Shown here one piece after another: positions 8,588-17,287 of a DNA stretch of 64,000 bases (the first letter of the stretch is position 1; the number at the start of each line of letters is the position of its first letter). The notes below the pieces were generated by a model, which saw nothing but the letters and a program-made list of their open reading frames with translations, made no database searches and was not told the DNA's origin. This DNA is from Arthrobacter_H rhombi (lineage in GTDB: Bacteria; Actinomycetota; Actinomycetes; Actinomycetales; Micrococcaceae): contig NZ_BAAAIV010000025.1 of assembly GCF_039526245.1 (NCBI RefSeq), positions 1 to 64,000 of the forward strand, written 5' to 3'. A program made the position numbers and the translations under genes.

Positions 8588-9199
8588 CTACTTTCCGAGA
8601 ATGAGGCTCATGGCCTCTGAGCGCGTAGCCGGTTCACGCAGTTGGCCGCGCACGGCACTGGTGACGGTCTTGGCGCCGGGTTTCCGCACGCCGCGCATGG
8701 ACATGCACAAGTGTTCGCATTCGATGACGACGATGGCCCCGCGTGGTTGCAGGTGCTCCATGAGCGCCATGACGATCTGGGTGGTCAGGCGTTCCTGGAC
8801 CTGCGGCCGGCGGGCGTAGAGCTCCACCAGCCGGGCCAGTTTGCTCAGGCCGGTGACCTTGCCGTCCCGCCCCGGGATATAGCCGATGTGCGCACTGCCG
8901 TGGAACGGAACCAGGTGGTGCTCACACGTCGAGTAGAACGGGATGTCCTTGACCAGCACCAGTTCGTCATGGTCGATGTCGAACGTGGTGGCGAGCAGTT
9001 CCGCCGGATCCTGGTGCAGGCCGGCGAAGAACTCGGCATAGGCCTTGGCGACCCGTTTCGGGGTCTCCACCAACCCATCCCGATCGGGGTCCTCGCCGAT
9101 GGCCTCCAGGATCTCGCGCACCGCACGGGCGATGCGTTCCTGGTCCACGGGGCTGGCTGTTGCGGACACAACGGTGTCCTGTTCCTCAAAGGTGCTCAC
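8588..9199 (-). CDS. folE: GTP cyclohydrolase I
   Basis: FolE converts GTP to 7,8-dihydroneopterin triphosphate, the first step of folate synthesis. In the 203-residue protein the zinc ligands Cys92, His95 (STCEHHLVPF) and Cys161 (IECEHLCMSMRG) are all present, as is the HIGYIPG loop. The GTG at 9199 is chosen over longer frames: TAGGAT ends 7 nt before it, as for other leaderless genes here, and the resulting length matches the family. The longer frame would run backwards into the ftsH tail. Confidence 0.95.
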   Translation of the reverse strand: MSTFEEQDTVVSATASPVDQERIARAVREILEAIGEDPDRDGLVETPKRVAKAYAEFFAGLHQDPAELLATTFDIDHDELVLVKDIPFYSTCEHHLVPFHGSAHIGYIPGRDGKVTGLSKLARLVELYARRPQVQERLTTQIVMALMEHLQPRGAIVVIECEHLCMSMRGVRKPGAKTVTSAVRGQLREPATRSEAMSLILGK

Positions 9200-9206
9200 A
9201 GTTCCG

Positions 9207-9212
9207 ATCCTA
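9207..9212 (-). promoter_or_regulatory. -10 box (TAGGAT) of folE operon, leaderless-type
   Basis: TAGGAT on the minus strand, 7 nt before the folE GTG and just after the ftsH stop. It gives the folate operon a promoter separate from ftsH. Confidence 0.55.
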
Positions 9213-9224
9213 GCTTGCGCCGGG

Positions 9225-11351
9225 TCAGCCGAGGTGGCCGGGTCCGCCCTGGCCGGCATCCCCCGGGGTGGATCCGCCGGGATGTCCGGGGCCAAAGCCG
9301 CCGTCGCCTCCGGCGTCCGGGCCGGGGTTTCCACCGGGAAGTGCCGGGCCGGAGCCCGGGTCCACGACGCTATCCGGGTGGCCTTCGTCTGCGCTGGGGG
9401 CCGGTTCCCCGGCCGCCTCGCGTTCGGCCGCCTGACGGCGTTCCAACGGCGAGAGCACCGGGCCCTCGGGGTGGACGGGGCGGCTGGATTTGGAGAGCCA
9501 GACCTCGCGTTCGGGGCGCTTGACGATGTCGTGGAAGACACCCGCCAGCTCCTTCTGGTTCAGGGTCTCCTTCTCCAGCAACGCCAGGGCCAGACGGTCC
9601 AGGACGTGGCGGTTCTCGGTGAGCACGGCGTAGGCCTCGTCATGGGCGTCGTCGATCAGCGAGCGGACCTCCTCGTCGATGATCCCTGCCATCGCGTCGG
9701 AGTAATCACGTTCCGCGCCGCCCTCGCGGCCCATGAAGGGCTCACCGCCGGCGTTGCCGAGCTTCACGGCGCCAACGCGCTCGCTCATGCCGTACTGCGT
9801 GACCATCTTGCGGGCGGTGCCGGTGGCCTTCTCGATGTCGTTCGAGGCACCGGTGGACGGGTCGTGGAAGATGATCTCCTCGGCGACGCGTCCGCCCATG
9901 GCGTAGGCCATCTGGTCCAACAGCTCGTTGCGGGTGATCGAGTACTTGTCGTCCTCCGGGACCACCATCGTGTAGCCCAGGGCACGGCCACGGGGAAGGA
10001 TGGTGACCTTGGTGACCGGGGCCGTCTGCCGCATCGCCGCTGCCACGAGGGCGTGCCCGCCTTCGTGGTACGCGGTGATCTTGCGTTCGTGTTCCTTCAT
10101 CAGGCGCGAGCGCTTCTGCGGCCCGGCCATGACGCGGTCGATGGCCTCGTCGAGGGCGCGGTCGTCGATGAGCTGGGCGTTCGAACGGGCGGTCAGCAGC
10201 GCCGCCTCGTTGAGCACGTTGGCCAGGTCGGCACCGGTGTAACCGGGAGTCTTCTTCGCCACGGCCTTCAGGTCCACGTTCTCGGCCATCGGCTTGCCCT
10301 GGGAGTGGACGTTCAGGATCTGCTCGCGCCCCACCAGGTCGGGGGCCTCCACCGGGATCTGCCGGTCGAAGCGGCCCGGACGCAGCAGTGCGGGGTCCAG
10401 CACGTCGGGACGGTTGGTCGCCGCGATGAGGATGACGTTGGTGTTCGCGTCGAACCCGTCCATCTCCACCAGCAGCTGGTTCAGTGTCTGTTCGCGTTCG
10501 TCGTTGCCGCCGCCGACGCCTGCACCGCGGTGGCGGCCCACGGCGTCGATCTCGTCGACGAAGATGATGGCCGGGGAGTTCGTCTTGGCCTGTTCGAAGA
10601 GGTCACGCACACGGGAGGCGCCGACACCGACGAACATCTCCACGAAGTCGGAACCGGAGATCGAATAGAACGGCACGCCGGCCTCGCCGGCCACCGCCTT
10701 GGCCAGCAGGGTCTTGCCGGTTCCCGGGGGGCCGTACAGCAGCACTCCCTTGGGGATCTTGGCACCGACGGCCTGGAACTTCGCGGGTTCCTGCAGGAAC
10801 TCCTTGATCTCGTGCAGTTCCTCGACCGCCTCCTCGGCACCTGCCACATCGACGAACGTCACCTGGGGCATGTCCTTGGTGATCAGCTTGGCCTTGGACT
10901 TGCCGAACTGCATGACCTTGGAACCGCCGCCCTGCGCGCGGGAGAGCAGCCACCAGAACACCAGGGCGATCAGCAGGAACGGGATGATGAAGCCCAGCAT
11001 GCTCACGAACCAGTTGCTTTCCACCGGCTGGTCGGTGAAGCCCTTGAGCTGGGCGTCGTCGACTGACTTCACGACGTCCGAGGCGCGGGCGGTGGAGTAG
11101 TAGAAGGAGACCTTCTTGCCCTTGTTCTCCCCGTCCAGGGTGAAATCGTCCTTCAGGGACAGGTCAACGCGCTGGTCGCCGTCGAAGATCTTGGCCTCGG
11201 TGGCCTTGTGGTCCTGGAGCAGTTGCAGCCCGACGCTGGTGTCGACCCGTCCGTTGTTGCCCGACGTCAGGGTCGGCAGGAACAGGAGCAGTGCCGCGAC
11301 ACCAATGAGGACCCACACGGCCCAGCTGTTGAAGATCTTCTTGAAGTTCAT
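9225..11351 (-). CDS. ftsH: ATP-dependent zinc metalloprotease FtsH
   Basis: A 708-residue membrane-anchored AAA+ protease that degrades misfolded membrane proteins and regulatory substrates. Two membrane helices (about 12-27 and 116-136) flank a small extracytoplasmic domain. The AAA module has Walker A GPPGTGKT (207-214), Walker B IIFVDEID (262-269) and the RPGRFDR arginine-finger region (324-330); the zinc protease motif is HEGGH (429-433). The C-terminal roughly 70 residues are a Gly/Pro/Asp-rich tail, common in actinobacterial FtsH and probably disordered. The start is preceded by an unusual Shine-Dalgarno/hairpin arrangement described separately. Confidence 0.97.
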   Translation of the reverse strand: MNFKKIFNSWAVWVLIGVAALLLFLPTLTSGNNGRVDTSVGLQLLQDHKATEAKIFDGDQRVDLSLKDDFTLDGENKGKKVSFYYSTARASDVVKSVDDAQLKGFTDQPVESNWFVSMLGFIIPFLLIALVFWWLLSRAQGGGSKVMQFGKSKAKLITKDMPQVTFVDVAGAEEAVEELHEIKEFLQEPAKFQAVGAKIPKGVLLYGPPGTGKTLLAKAVAGEAGVPFYSISGSDFVEMFVGVGASRVRDLFEQAKTNSPAIIFVDEIDAVGRHRGAGVGGGNDEREQTLNQLLVEMDGFDANTNVILIAATNRPDVLDPALLRPGRFDRQIPVEAPDLVGREQILNVHSQGKPMAENVDLKAVAKKTPGYTGADLANVLNEAALLTARSNAQLIDDRALDEAIDRVMAGPQKRSRLMKEHERKITAYHEGGHALVAAAMRQTAPVTKVTILPRGRALGYTMVVPEDDKYSITRNELLDQMAYAMGGRVAEEIIFHDPSTGASNDIEKATGTARKMVTQYGMSERVGAVKLGNAGGEPFMGREGGAERDYSDAMAGIIDEEVRSLIDDAHDEAYAVLTENRHVLDRLALALLEKETLNQKELAGVFHDIVKRPEREVWLSKSSRPVHPEGPVLSPLERRQAAEREAAGEPAPSADEGHPDSVVDPGSGPALPGGNPGPDAGGDGGFGPGHPGGSTPGDAGQGGPGHLG

Positions 11352-11380
11352 GCGTTGGGGGCCCGGCCCCCATCCCTCCT
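11352..11380 (-). promoter_or_regulatory. ftsH ribosome-binding region with hairpin between SD and AUG
   Basis: On the minus strand AGGAGGG (11374-11380) is followed by AT, a self-complementary GGGGGCCGGGCCCCC (11357-11371), AACGC and the ATG. The linear spacing from AGGAGG to ATG is 23 nt, far too long. If the 15-nt hairpin folds, the remaining spacing is 8 nt, which is optimal. No other Shine-Dalgarno is close to this start. Confidence 0.5.
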
Positions 11381-11504
11381 GGTCGCGGACGTCGACGCGC
11401 CCGGATGTTTCGTGAATACCACCATCAGTACACCCTCGTCCCTACACACGCTTGAGCGCGCCGGGGAGTTCCCCTGATGGCGTAAGGATCCCGTCGTCGT
11501 CGTG

Positions 11505-12056
11505 CTACTGGTAGACGTGCGGGGCCAGGGTGCCGATGAAGTCCAGGTTGCGGTACTTCTCGTCGAAGTCCAGGCCGAAGCCGACCACGAATTCGTTGGG
11601 GATCTCCATGCCGACGTACTTCACGTCGATCTCGACCTTGGCGGCCTCCGGCTTGCGCAGCAGCGTGCAGATCTCCACCGAGGCCGGGCCGCGGGAGATC
11701 AGGTTGGCCTTGAGCCAGGACAGGGTCAGGCCGGAGTCGATGATGTCCTCGACGATGAGCACATGCTTGCCCAGCAGGTCGGTGTCGAGGTCCTTCAGGA
11801 TCCGCACCACACCGGAGGACTGCGTGCCCGAACCGTAGGAGGAGACGGCCATCCAATCCATCGAGACGTGCGAGTGCAGGGCCCGCACCAGGTCGGCCAT
11901 GACCATCACCGCGCCCTTGAGGACCCCGACGACGAGGATGTCGCGGCCGGCGTAATCCGCGTCGATCCGGGCGGCCAGCTCGTTGATCTTCTCCTGGATT
12001 TCTTCCTTGGTGTACAGAACGTGTGCCAGGTCGGCGGTGACGTCGTTCGAATCCAC
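11505..12056 (-). CDS. hpt: Hypoxanthine phosphoribosyltransferase
   Basis: Hpt salvages hypoxanthine and guanine with PRPP to IMP and GMP. The 183-residue protein carries the PRPP-binding motif VEDIIDSGLT (about 102-111), GVLKGAVMVMADL (44-56) and the conserved SSYG flexible loop (72-75). The start has a CAGGAG Shine-Dalgarno. It lies between tilS (60 nt) and ftsH (about 150 nt), the arrangement seen in many Gram-positive bacteria. Confidence 0.95.
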   Translation of the reverse strand: MDSNDVTADLAHVLYTKEEIQEKINELAARIDADYAGRDILVVGVLKGAVMVMADLVRALHSHVSMDWMAVSSYGSGTQSSGVVRILKDLDTDLLGKHVLIVEDIIDSGLTLSWLKANLISRGPASVEICTLLRKPEAAKVEIDVKYVGMEIPNEFVVGFGLDFDEKYRNLDFIGTLAPHVYQ

Positions 12057-12116
12057 GAATGGCTCCTGTGATCGGTTGTGCCTGCGCAGCGGCTCAGAGG
12101 GAGTGCGCCTGAGGGT

Positions 12117-13166
12117 TCAAGATTGCCACAGAGAGGCCCCCAGCGCAGAACCGGGGCCGTCCACGACGATCACCGCGCGGGCGGATCCGGGATGGGTCCC
12201 GGCCCGGTGCCGGGTGGCGTGCGCGTGCCCGTCGAGCTGGATCGGTCCCGCGGATCCGGCGCCGTGGACCAGGCGCTCCAGGGCCGCCGTCCGCTCGAAG
12301 TCCGGGGCGGGTGCACCACAGTGCACGACGGCGGTGCGCAGCACCCGGGCCAGCAGGGCGCCGTCGAGGGCGCGCAGGCCGCGCAGATCCAACACCACCG
12401 GCACCGCTCCGGGGGCGGAGCACAGGACCCGGGCCAAGGCGGCGCGGGCAGCCGCGTCCAGGAAGTCGGCGTCACGGCGGGCCAGCGTGGCGGTGCGGGC
12501 CAGCGACTCCGCCAGGCCGGGGCCCAGTGCGTTTTCGAGGCCGGGCAGCAACTCGTGCCGGATGCGATTGCGCAGCAGGGAGGTGTCGGCGTTGGTGGGG
12601 TCGGACCAGAAGTCCAGTCCCTCGTGGGCGCAGATGGCCTCGGTGTCGGCGCGGCGCAGCCCCAGCAGCGGGCGCAGATAGGGTCCACGGGCCGCCGGCA
12701 TGCCGGACAACGACCGGGTGCCCGATCCGCGGGCCAGCCCCAACAGCACCTGCTCCGCCTGGTCATCCAGCGTGTGGCCCAGCAGGATCGCCGCGGCCGA
12801 GGTGTCGGCGAGCGCCGCGTCGAAGGCGGCGTAGCGGGCCGTGCGTGCCTCCGCCTCGGAGTCCCCGGCCGGCTGGACCCGCCGGATGATGACCGGTTCC
12901 AGGCCGAGTCCGCGCAGCTGCCCGGCGGCCCGCGCCGCGACGTCCGCGCTGTGGGCCTGCAGCCCGTGGTCCACGACGAGGGCCCCGGCCCGCAGCTTTC
13001 CGGCACGGGAGACAAAGGCCGTCGCGGCGGCCAGGGCCAGGGAATCGGCGCCGCCGCTGCAGGCGACCAGGACCAGGGGCCGGGGGTCCTGCGGCGCGTG
13101 GCCCCGCACCGCGTCCAGGACGGCGCGGCGGGCCCGGGCCAGTTCGGGGGGCAGGTGGCCGCCCAT
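12117..13166 (-). CDS. tilS: tRNA(Ile)-lysidine synthase
   Basis: TilS converts the wobble cytidine of the tRNA-Ile CAU anticodon to lysidine with ATP, which changes both the amino acid and the codon read. The N-terminal PP-loop ATPase motif SGGADS is at about 37-42, with the further motifs LLGHTLDDQAEQ, RPLLG and the FWSDPTN loop. ATG 13166 begins 2 nt after the stop of the upstream metalloprotease gene and gives 349 residues; an in-frame start at 13205 would overlap that gene by 37 nt and is less likely. Confidence 0.92.
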   Translation of the reverse strand: MGGHLPPELARARRAVLDAVRGHAPQDPRPLVLVACSGGADSLALAAATAFVSRAGKLRAGALVVDHGLQAHSADVAARAAGQLRGLGLEPVIIRRVQPAGDSEAEARTARYAAFDAALADTSAAAILLGHTLDDQAEQVLLGLARGSGTRSLSGMPAARGPYLRPLLGLRRADTEAICAHEGLDFWSDPTNADTSLLRNRIRHELLPGLENALGPGLAESLARTATLARRDADFLDAAARAALARVLCSAPGAVPVVLDLRGLRALDGALLARVLRTAVVHCGAPAPDFERTAALERLVHGAGSAGPIQLDGHAHATRHRAGTHPGSARAVIVVDGPGSALGASLWQS

Positions 13167-13168
13167 GG

Positions 13169-14326
13169 TCAGGGTGCCGGGTGGGTGGCCACGCGGGCGA
13201 TCCATTCGCCCGGGTGGTGGATTTCGCGTTCGGTCGGCAGGTTCTCCACGCGCTCCCAGACGGCGTTGAAACCGTCCATCCCGATCTCGTCGACGACGGC
13301 GCCCACGAACCGTTGTCCGTCGCGGTACTGGCGCATCTTCGCCTCCAGCCCCAGGAACCTGCGGATCCAGGTCTCCACGGGACCCCGGCTGCCACCGCGG
13401 GAGTTGAAACGCTGGCGGATGGTCTTCACGGTCGGCACGATCGAGGAGTCGACGGCGTCCATCACCACGTTGGCGTGGCCTTCGAGCAGCGACATGACGG
13501 CCGTCAGGTGGCTGAGCAGGGCCTGGCCCTCGGGGTCCTGCAGCACGGAGAGCAGCCCGGTGGAGGACGGCTGGTCCACCGGGGTTCCCGCCGCCGTCGT
13601 GCCCTGCCGGCGCTTGGCGCCGATCGAGGCCATGGCGTCCTGTCCGGCGGCCTTGAGCCGATCGGCCAGGCTGCCCGGGGCGTCCATCAACCCGGAGGTC
13701 ATCTGCGCGATCGTCTCCTGCAGGTGGTCGCGCAGCCAGGGGGCCGCCGCGAATTGGACGCGGTGGGTCTGCTCGTGCAGGCAGACCCAGAGCCTGAAGT
13801 CCTCGGGTTCCACGTGCAGTTCGCGTTCGATCTCCACGATGTTGGGGGCGACCAGGAGCAGCCGCCCGCCGGCCGGACCGCTGCCGAGCAAGCCGGCGAA
13901 CGGGTCGTATTGGCCCAGCACCTTGGAGGAGAGGAAGGCCAGGATGCCGCCGAGCTCCACGCCCGCCGCGCCGCCGCCCACGGCCACGGTGGCGGGCGAC
14001 ATCTTCCCCTGCTGGGAGGCGACCAGCTGCTCCATGGCCGGGGCGAGCAACCCCTGGTAGCTCTGCACGTTGGCGCGCGCCCAGGTGCCGCGGTCCACGA
14101 CCAGGACGGTGGAATCGCGCAGGTCGCGGGCCGCCTCCAGGCCGGTGATGCGGTGTACGTGCCCGACGGAGGCGTCGGCCTTGGTGCGCAGGTCGGCGAC
14201 GACTGCGTCGATCTGCCGGGCGGTGAGTTTCGGGCCGGGCCCGACCAGGCGTGCTGCGGTGCCGGCGGCGACGTCCCAGTTGATGAGCTGCGTGTTCGGG
14301 GCGGAAGTCTCCATGTGCCCCATCAC
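13169..14326 (-). CDS. Zinc-dependent metalloprotease, DUF2342 family
   Basis: A 385-residue protein with a zincin signature HEQTH (about 184-188) inside a helical region, matching the actinobacterial DUF2342 family, sometimes labelled 'coenzyme F420 biosynthesis-associated'. No signal peptide is visible, so a cytoplasmic location is likely. The substrate is unknown. GTG 14326 is followed by ATG at 14323 and 14314; any of the three could be used and none has a clear Shine-Dalgarno. It lies 15 nt after dacB and 2 nt before tilS, so it belongs to a dacB-DUF2342-tilS-hpt transcription unit. Confidence 0.82.
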   Translation of the reverse strand: MMGHMETSAPNTQLINWDVAAGTAARLVGPGPKLTARQIDAVVADLRTKADASVGHVHRITGLEAARDLRDSTVLVVDRGTWARANVQSYQGLLAPAMEQLVASQQGKMSPATVAVGGGAAGVELGGILAFLSSKVLGQYDPFAGLLGSGPAGGRLLLVAPNIVEIERELHVEPEDFRLWVCLHEQTHRVQFAAAPWLRDHLQETIAQMTSGLMDAPGSLADRLKAAGQDAMASIGAKRRQGTTAAGTPVDQPSSTGLLSVLQDPEGQALLSHLTAVMSLLEGHANVVMDAVDSSIVPTVKTIRQRFNSRGGSRGPVETWIRRFLGLEAKMRQYRDGQRFVGAVVDEIGMDGFNAVWERVENLPTEREIHHPGEWIARVATHPAP

Positions 14327-14341
14327 ATCACGCGGCGGGCC

Positions 14342-15856
14342 CTAGGCGGTACAGCCGCACCCGGCCATCACTGCTGCTGCCCGGTCCAGCCCGGCCCGCG
14401 CCGGGTCCAGCGACCCGAACCCGTGCCCGAAGAACGCGAAGGCCAGGACGCGGCCGTCGGCGGTGACCGCCGTGCCGCTGAGCGTCGAGATCCCGGTCAG
14501 CGTTCCGGTCTTCGCCCGGATCTCCCCGCGGGTCGACGCCGACGTCAGCCGGTGTTCCAGCGTCCCGGTGGCCCCGGAGATCGGCAGCAGGTAGGACACA
14601 TCGCGCAGGTCGGGGTCCCGGGAGGTGGCCGCGGCGCGGATGATCCCGGTGAGCTGGCGCGGGCTGATGCGGTTGCGGTCCGAGAGGCCCGACGTGTCGG
14701 CCAGCGACATCCCGGAGACGTCCACCCCGAGGTCCTTGGCGGTGGCCCGGAGCGTATCCGTGGCCCCGCCGAAGGTCGCCGGGCGCCCGGTGGCGATGGC
14801 CGACAACCGGCCCATGGCCTCGGCCACGTAGTTGTCCGATTCCTCGCCCATGAACGCCAGCTGGTCCGCGATCGGGGCCGAACGGACCTCCGCGAGCCGT
14901 TGCGCGCCGGCTCCGGCTTCACCGCGCACCACACCACCGGTGATGCCGATCCGCGGCGGGCGGGCATCGGCCGGGGCGGTCCCCGCAGCCGAGGCGCCGG
15001 CCGACGGCGAGGCCGGGGCCGCGTCGGCCTTCTGCTGTTCGGCGGCCACCGCCTTCCCGAGCGCGGCACGGAAGACCTTGGCCGCGGTCATCGCCGGATC
15101 CGCCACCCGCGTGCTGGTCGGGTTGCCGTCCTTCCGGGCGCCATACATGGCCAGCGGCTGGACGGCGGTGATGTTGGAGGTGGTCATGAGCGATTCGTCC
15201 CAGACGGGATTGAGCGTCGCCCCGGTGAACAGGGTGTCATCGACCACCACCTGCAGCTCGGTCTTCGAGCCGGCGGTGAAGTGGCCGGAGGCGAACAAGG
15301 CGGCTGCGGTCTTCTGCGCCAGGGTCCCCAGCCCGGCGCGGCTGACCGTCGACTCGGGCTCGGAGGTGCCGGCGCCGAGCAGCACGTCCCCGCCGCCGAC
15401 CAGCACCACGGTGTCATCGGAGCCGAGCATCGCCGTCGTGGGCAAGGTGGCCTCCCCGCCCAGCTGCTTCTGGGCAGCCACCGCGGTGAGGATCTTCAGG
15501 TTCGACGCCGGGGCGCTGGCCTGGGTGCCGTGCCTGCTGTAGAGCACCTTGCCGGTGGCCACGTCGGTGACCTCGGCCGTGAAGCCCCCCTCCTTCGTCT
15601 TCGCGAAGGCCGCGTCGAGCTTCTTCTTCAGGGCCGCAGCCTGTGGTAGCTTGCCCTGCTTCCCCAGCGGCGCCATGGCCGTTGCACTGGCGGGGGCCAG
15701 CTGGGGGGCCGACGCCGGGCCGGGGGCGGGGGCGGGCGTCGACGCGGTGGACGAGTGCAGGAACACGGGCAGCAGGTTCAGCACCAGCACACCCACCAGG
15801 GACCCCAGCACCAGGACCAGCAGCAGGGACGTGGTCGTCCGCATCGCGCGTTTCAT
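14342..15856 (-). CDS. dacB: D-alanyl-D-alanine carboxypeptidase/endopeptidase (PBP4 type)
   Basis: An exported penicillin-binding protein that trims or cleaves peptidoglycan cross-links. An N-terminal hydrophobic anchor (about 10-33) is followed by an Ala/Pro-rich linker. The catalytic motifs are the nucleophile box SNLK (118-121), SDN (in EESDNYV) and KTG (in RAKTGTLTG), spaced as in the S13 peptidase family, which has an extra domain between the first two. ATG 15856 is preferred over the TTG at 15871 because it has a GAGGAA Shine-Dalgarno 8 nt upstream. It is divergent from ppa. Confidence 0.92.
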   Translation of the reverse strand: MKRAMRTTTSLLLVLVLGSLVGVLVLNLLPVFLHSSTASTPAPAPGPASAPQLAPASATAMAPLGKQGKLPQAAALKKKLDAAFAKTKEGGFTAEVTDVATGKVLYSRHGTQASAPASNLKILTAVAAQKQLGGEATLPTTAMLGSDDTVVLVGGGDVLLGAGTSEPESTVSRAGLGTLAQKTAAALFASGHFTAGSKTELQVVVDDTLFTGATLNPVWDESLMTTSNITAVQPLAMYGARKDGNPTSTRVADPAMTAAKVFRAALGKAVAAEQQKADAAPASPSAGASAAGTAPADARPPRIGITGGVVRGEAGAGAQRLAEVRSAPIADQLAFMGEESDNYVAEAMGRLSAIATGRPATFGGATDTLRATAKDLGVDVSGMSLADTSGLSDRNRISPRQLTGIIRAAATSRDPDLRDVSYLLPISGATGTLEHRLTSASTRGEIRAKTGTLTGISTLSGTAVTADGRVLAFAFFGHGFGSLDPARAGLDRAAAVMAGCGCTA

Positions 15857-15894
15857 CGGCTTGTTCCTCAACTAGTGGTTGCCCGGCGACGCCA

Positions 15895-15900
15895 TATAGT
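15895..15900 (+). promoter_or_regulatory. -10 box (TATAGT), probable ppa promoter
   Basis: TATAGT on the plus strand would start transcription near 15907, giving a leader of about 80 nt for ppa. Confidence 0.4.
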
Positions 15901-15917
15901 CTGGGGGCAATAGCTTA

Positions 15918-15923
15918 AGCCTA
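15918..15923 (-). promoter_or_regulatory. -10 box (TAGGCT), probable dacB promoter
   Basis: TAGGCT on the minus strand would start transcription near 15911, leaving a leader of about 55 nt that contains the dacB Shine-Dalgarno. The two predicted divergent starts are only a few bases apart and would overlap. Confidence 0.4.
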
Positions 15924-15985
15924 GACGGCGCGCGGCCAATTTCCGTTCGGTGCCGCCCCGCAGCACGAAAGTCGAGGACCCCCGC

Positions 15986-16513
15986 ATGAACCATGACGTC
16001 ACCATCGAGATCCCCACGGGATCGCGCGTCAAGTACGAGATCGACCACGAGACGCACCGCCTGCGGCTGGACCGCGTGCTGTTCACCTCGATGCAGTACC
16101 CCACCAATTACGGCTACTTCGAGGACACCCTGGGCGAGGATGGCGATCCGTTGGACGCCCTGGTCTTCCTGCCCGGCGTCGAGTTGATCCCCGGTGTGCT
16201 CGTGGAATCCCGCCCGGTCGGCGTGTTCAACATGACCGACGACGGCGGCGGCGACGCCAAGCTGGTGTGCGTCCCGGCCGACAAGCGCTTCGACCACATC
16301 CAGGAGCTCGAGGACCTCGACGAGTGGCTGGTCAAGGAAATCGAGCACTTCTTCACCCGTTACAAGGACCTCGAGCCGGGCAAGTGGGTCAAGAACGAGG
16401 GCTGGGAGGGCCGCGAGGCCGCCGAAGCCGAGCTCGCCCGCTCCATCGAGCGCTTCGCGAAGGCCGGCCAGGAGTCCGAGGAAGACGAGCCGCAGGGTCG
16501 CGACGTCGAGTAG
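15986..16513 (+). CDS. ppa: Inorganic pyrophosphatase
   Basis: Ppa hydrolyses pyrophosphate to two phosphates, pulling biosynthetic reactions forward. This is the family I soluble enzyme, 175 residues, with the metal-binding motif EDGDPLDALV (about 51-60), YPTNYGY (38-44) and the DDGGGDAK loop. The C-terminus carries a short acidic extension. ATG 15986 has a GAGGA Shine-Dalgarno; an upstream in-frame codon at 15950 would add 12 residues not typical of the family. Confidence 0.95.
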   Translation: MNHDVTIEIPTGSRVKYEIDHETHRLRLDRVLFTSMQYPTNYGYFEDTLGEDGDPLDALVFLPGVELIPGVLVESRPVGVFNMTDDGGGDAKLVCVPADKRFDHIQELEDLDEWLVKEIEHFFTRYKDLEPGKWVKNEGWEGREAAEAELARSIERFAKAGQESEEDEPQGRDVE

Positions 16514-16529
16514 CACGTCCACACCCCCC

Positions 16530-17267
16530 ATGTCAGCAACCCCACGCCCCGCCCTGCTCCCACTGACGCCAGTGGAGCAGCTGCGTGCTGGCCGGTTGCC
16601 CTCCCGGTTGGTGCGCCTGTTCATCGGGCTCACCTTCTTCGGGGTGGCCATGGGGGCCTTTGTCCGGGCCGGACTCGGGGTGGCCCCCTGGGACGTGTTG
16701 CACCTGGGCCTGGCCCGACATATCCCGCTGAGCCTGGGCACGATCATCATCATCGTGGGCCTGCTGGTCCTGCTGGCGTGGATTCCGCTGCGCCAGTGGC
16801 CCGGCCTGGGCACGATCGCCAACGCCGTCTGGATCGGCGTTTCCGCTGACTTCACCCTGTGGCTCCTCCCGGACATCCACGGGCTGGCGCTCCAGATTTC
16901 CGTGATCGCCGTGGCCCTGCTGGTCAACGGGCTCGGCGGCGCGCTGTACATCGGCAGCCAGTTCGGAGCCGGCCCCCGCGACGGGCTGATGACCGGGCTG
17001 CATCTGCGCACCGGGTGGAGCCTGCGCCTGATCCGCACCGGAATCGAGGTCACGGTCCTGGGCATCGGCTGGCTGCTGGGCGGGACCGTGGGTCTGGGAA
17101 CCGTCGCCTATGCCCTGCTGATCGGCCCGTCGACGCAGTTCTTCCTGCGCTGGACCATCGTCGACCTCAGCCCGCCGCGTCGAGCCGGCTCCCCGCCCCC
17201 GGCCCGGGCCACGACGCCCTGCCCGGACGATGACGGCACGACGTCGGAATCAACCGAAAACGGTTGA
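16530..17267 (+). CDS. YczE/YyaS/YitT-like integral membrane protein
   Basis: A 245-residue protein with five hydrophobic helices and the family segment GLGVAPWDVLHLGLA after the first helix. A second conserved stretch, SQFGAGPRDGLM (about 148-159), follows the third. YczE-like proteins are of unknown function; the B. subtilis homologue affects bacillomycin/surfactin-type synthesis. The C-terminus is a polar Pro/Asp/Ser-rich tail. It begins 17 nt after ppa without a visible Shine-Dalgarno and is probably co-transcribed with it. Confidence 0.75.
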   Translation: MSATPRPALLPLTPVEQLRAGRLPSRLVRLFIGLTFFGVAMGAFVRAGLGVAPWDVLHLGLARHIPLSLGTIIIIVGLLVLLAWIPLRQWPGLGTIANAVWIGVSADFTLWLLPDIHGLALQISVIAVALLVNGLGGALYIGSQFGAGPRDGLMTGLHLRTGWSLRLIRTGIEVTVLGIGWLLGGTVGLGTVAYALLIGPSTQFFLRWTIVDLSPPRRAGSPPPARATTPCPDDDGTTSESTENG

Positions 17268-17275
17268 TCATCGGG

Positions 17276-17281
17276 CAGACT
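17276..17281 (+). promoter_or_regulatory. -10-like box (CAGACT), leaderless-type
   Basis: CAGACT lies across the stop region and 6 nt before the ATG at 17288. The first position deviates from TANNNT, so this is weaker than the other boxes. Confidence 0.35.
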
Positions 17282-17287
17282 GGTTCC

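Noticed and set aside
9045..11066. 673-codon plus-strand frame opposite ftsH
   Set aside because: Antisense shadow of the highly conserved FtsH coding sequence.
13181..15649. 822-codon open frame on the plus strand opposite dacB and the metalloprotease
   Set aside because: Shadow of two genuine minus-strand genes; no recognisable domain and a composition biased by codon periodicity of the opposite strand.
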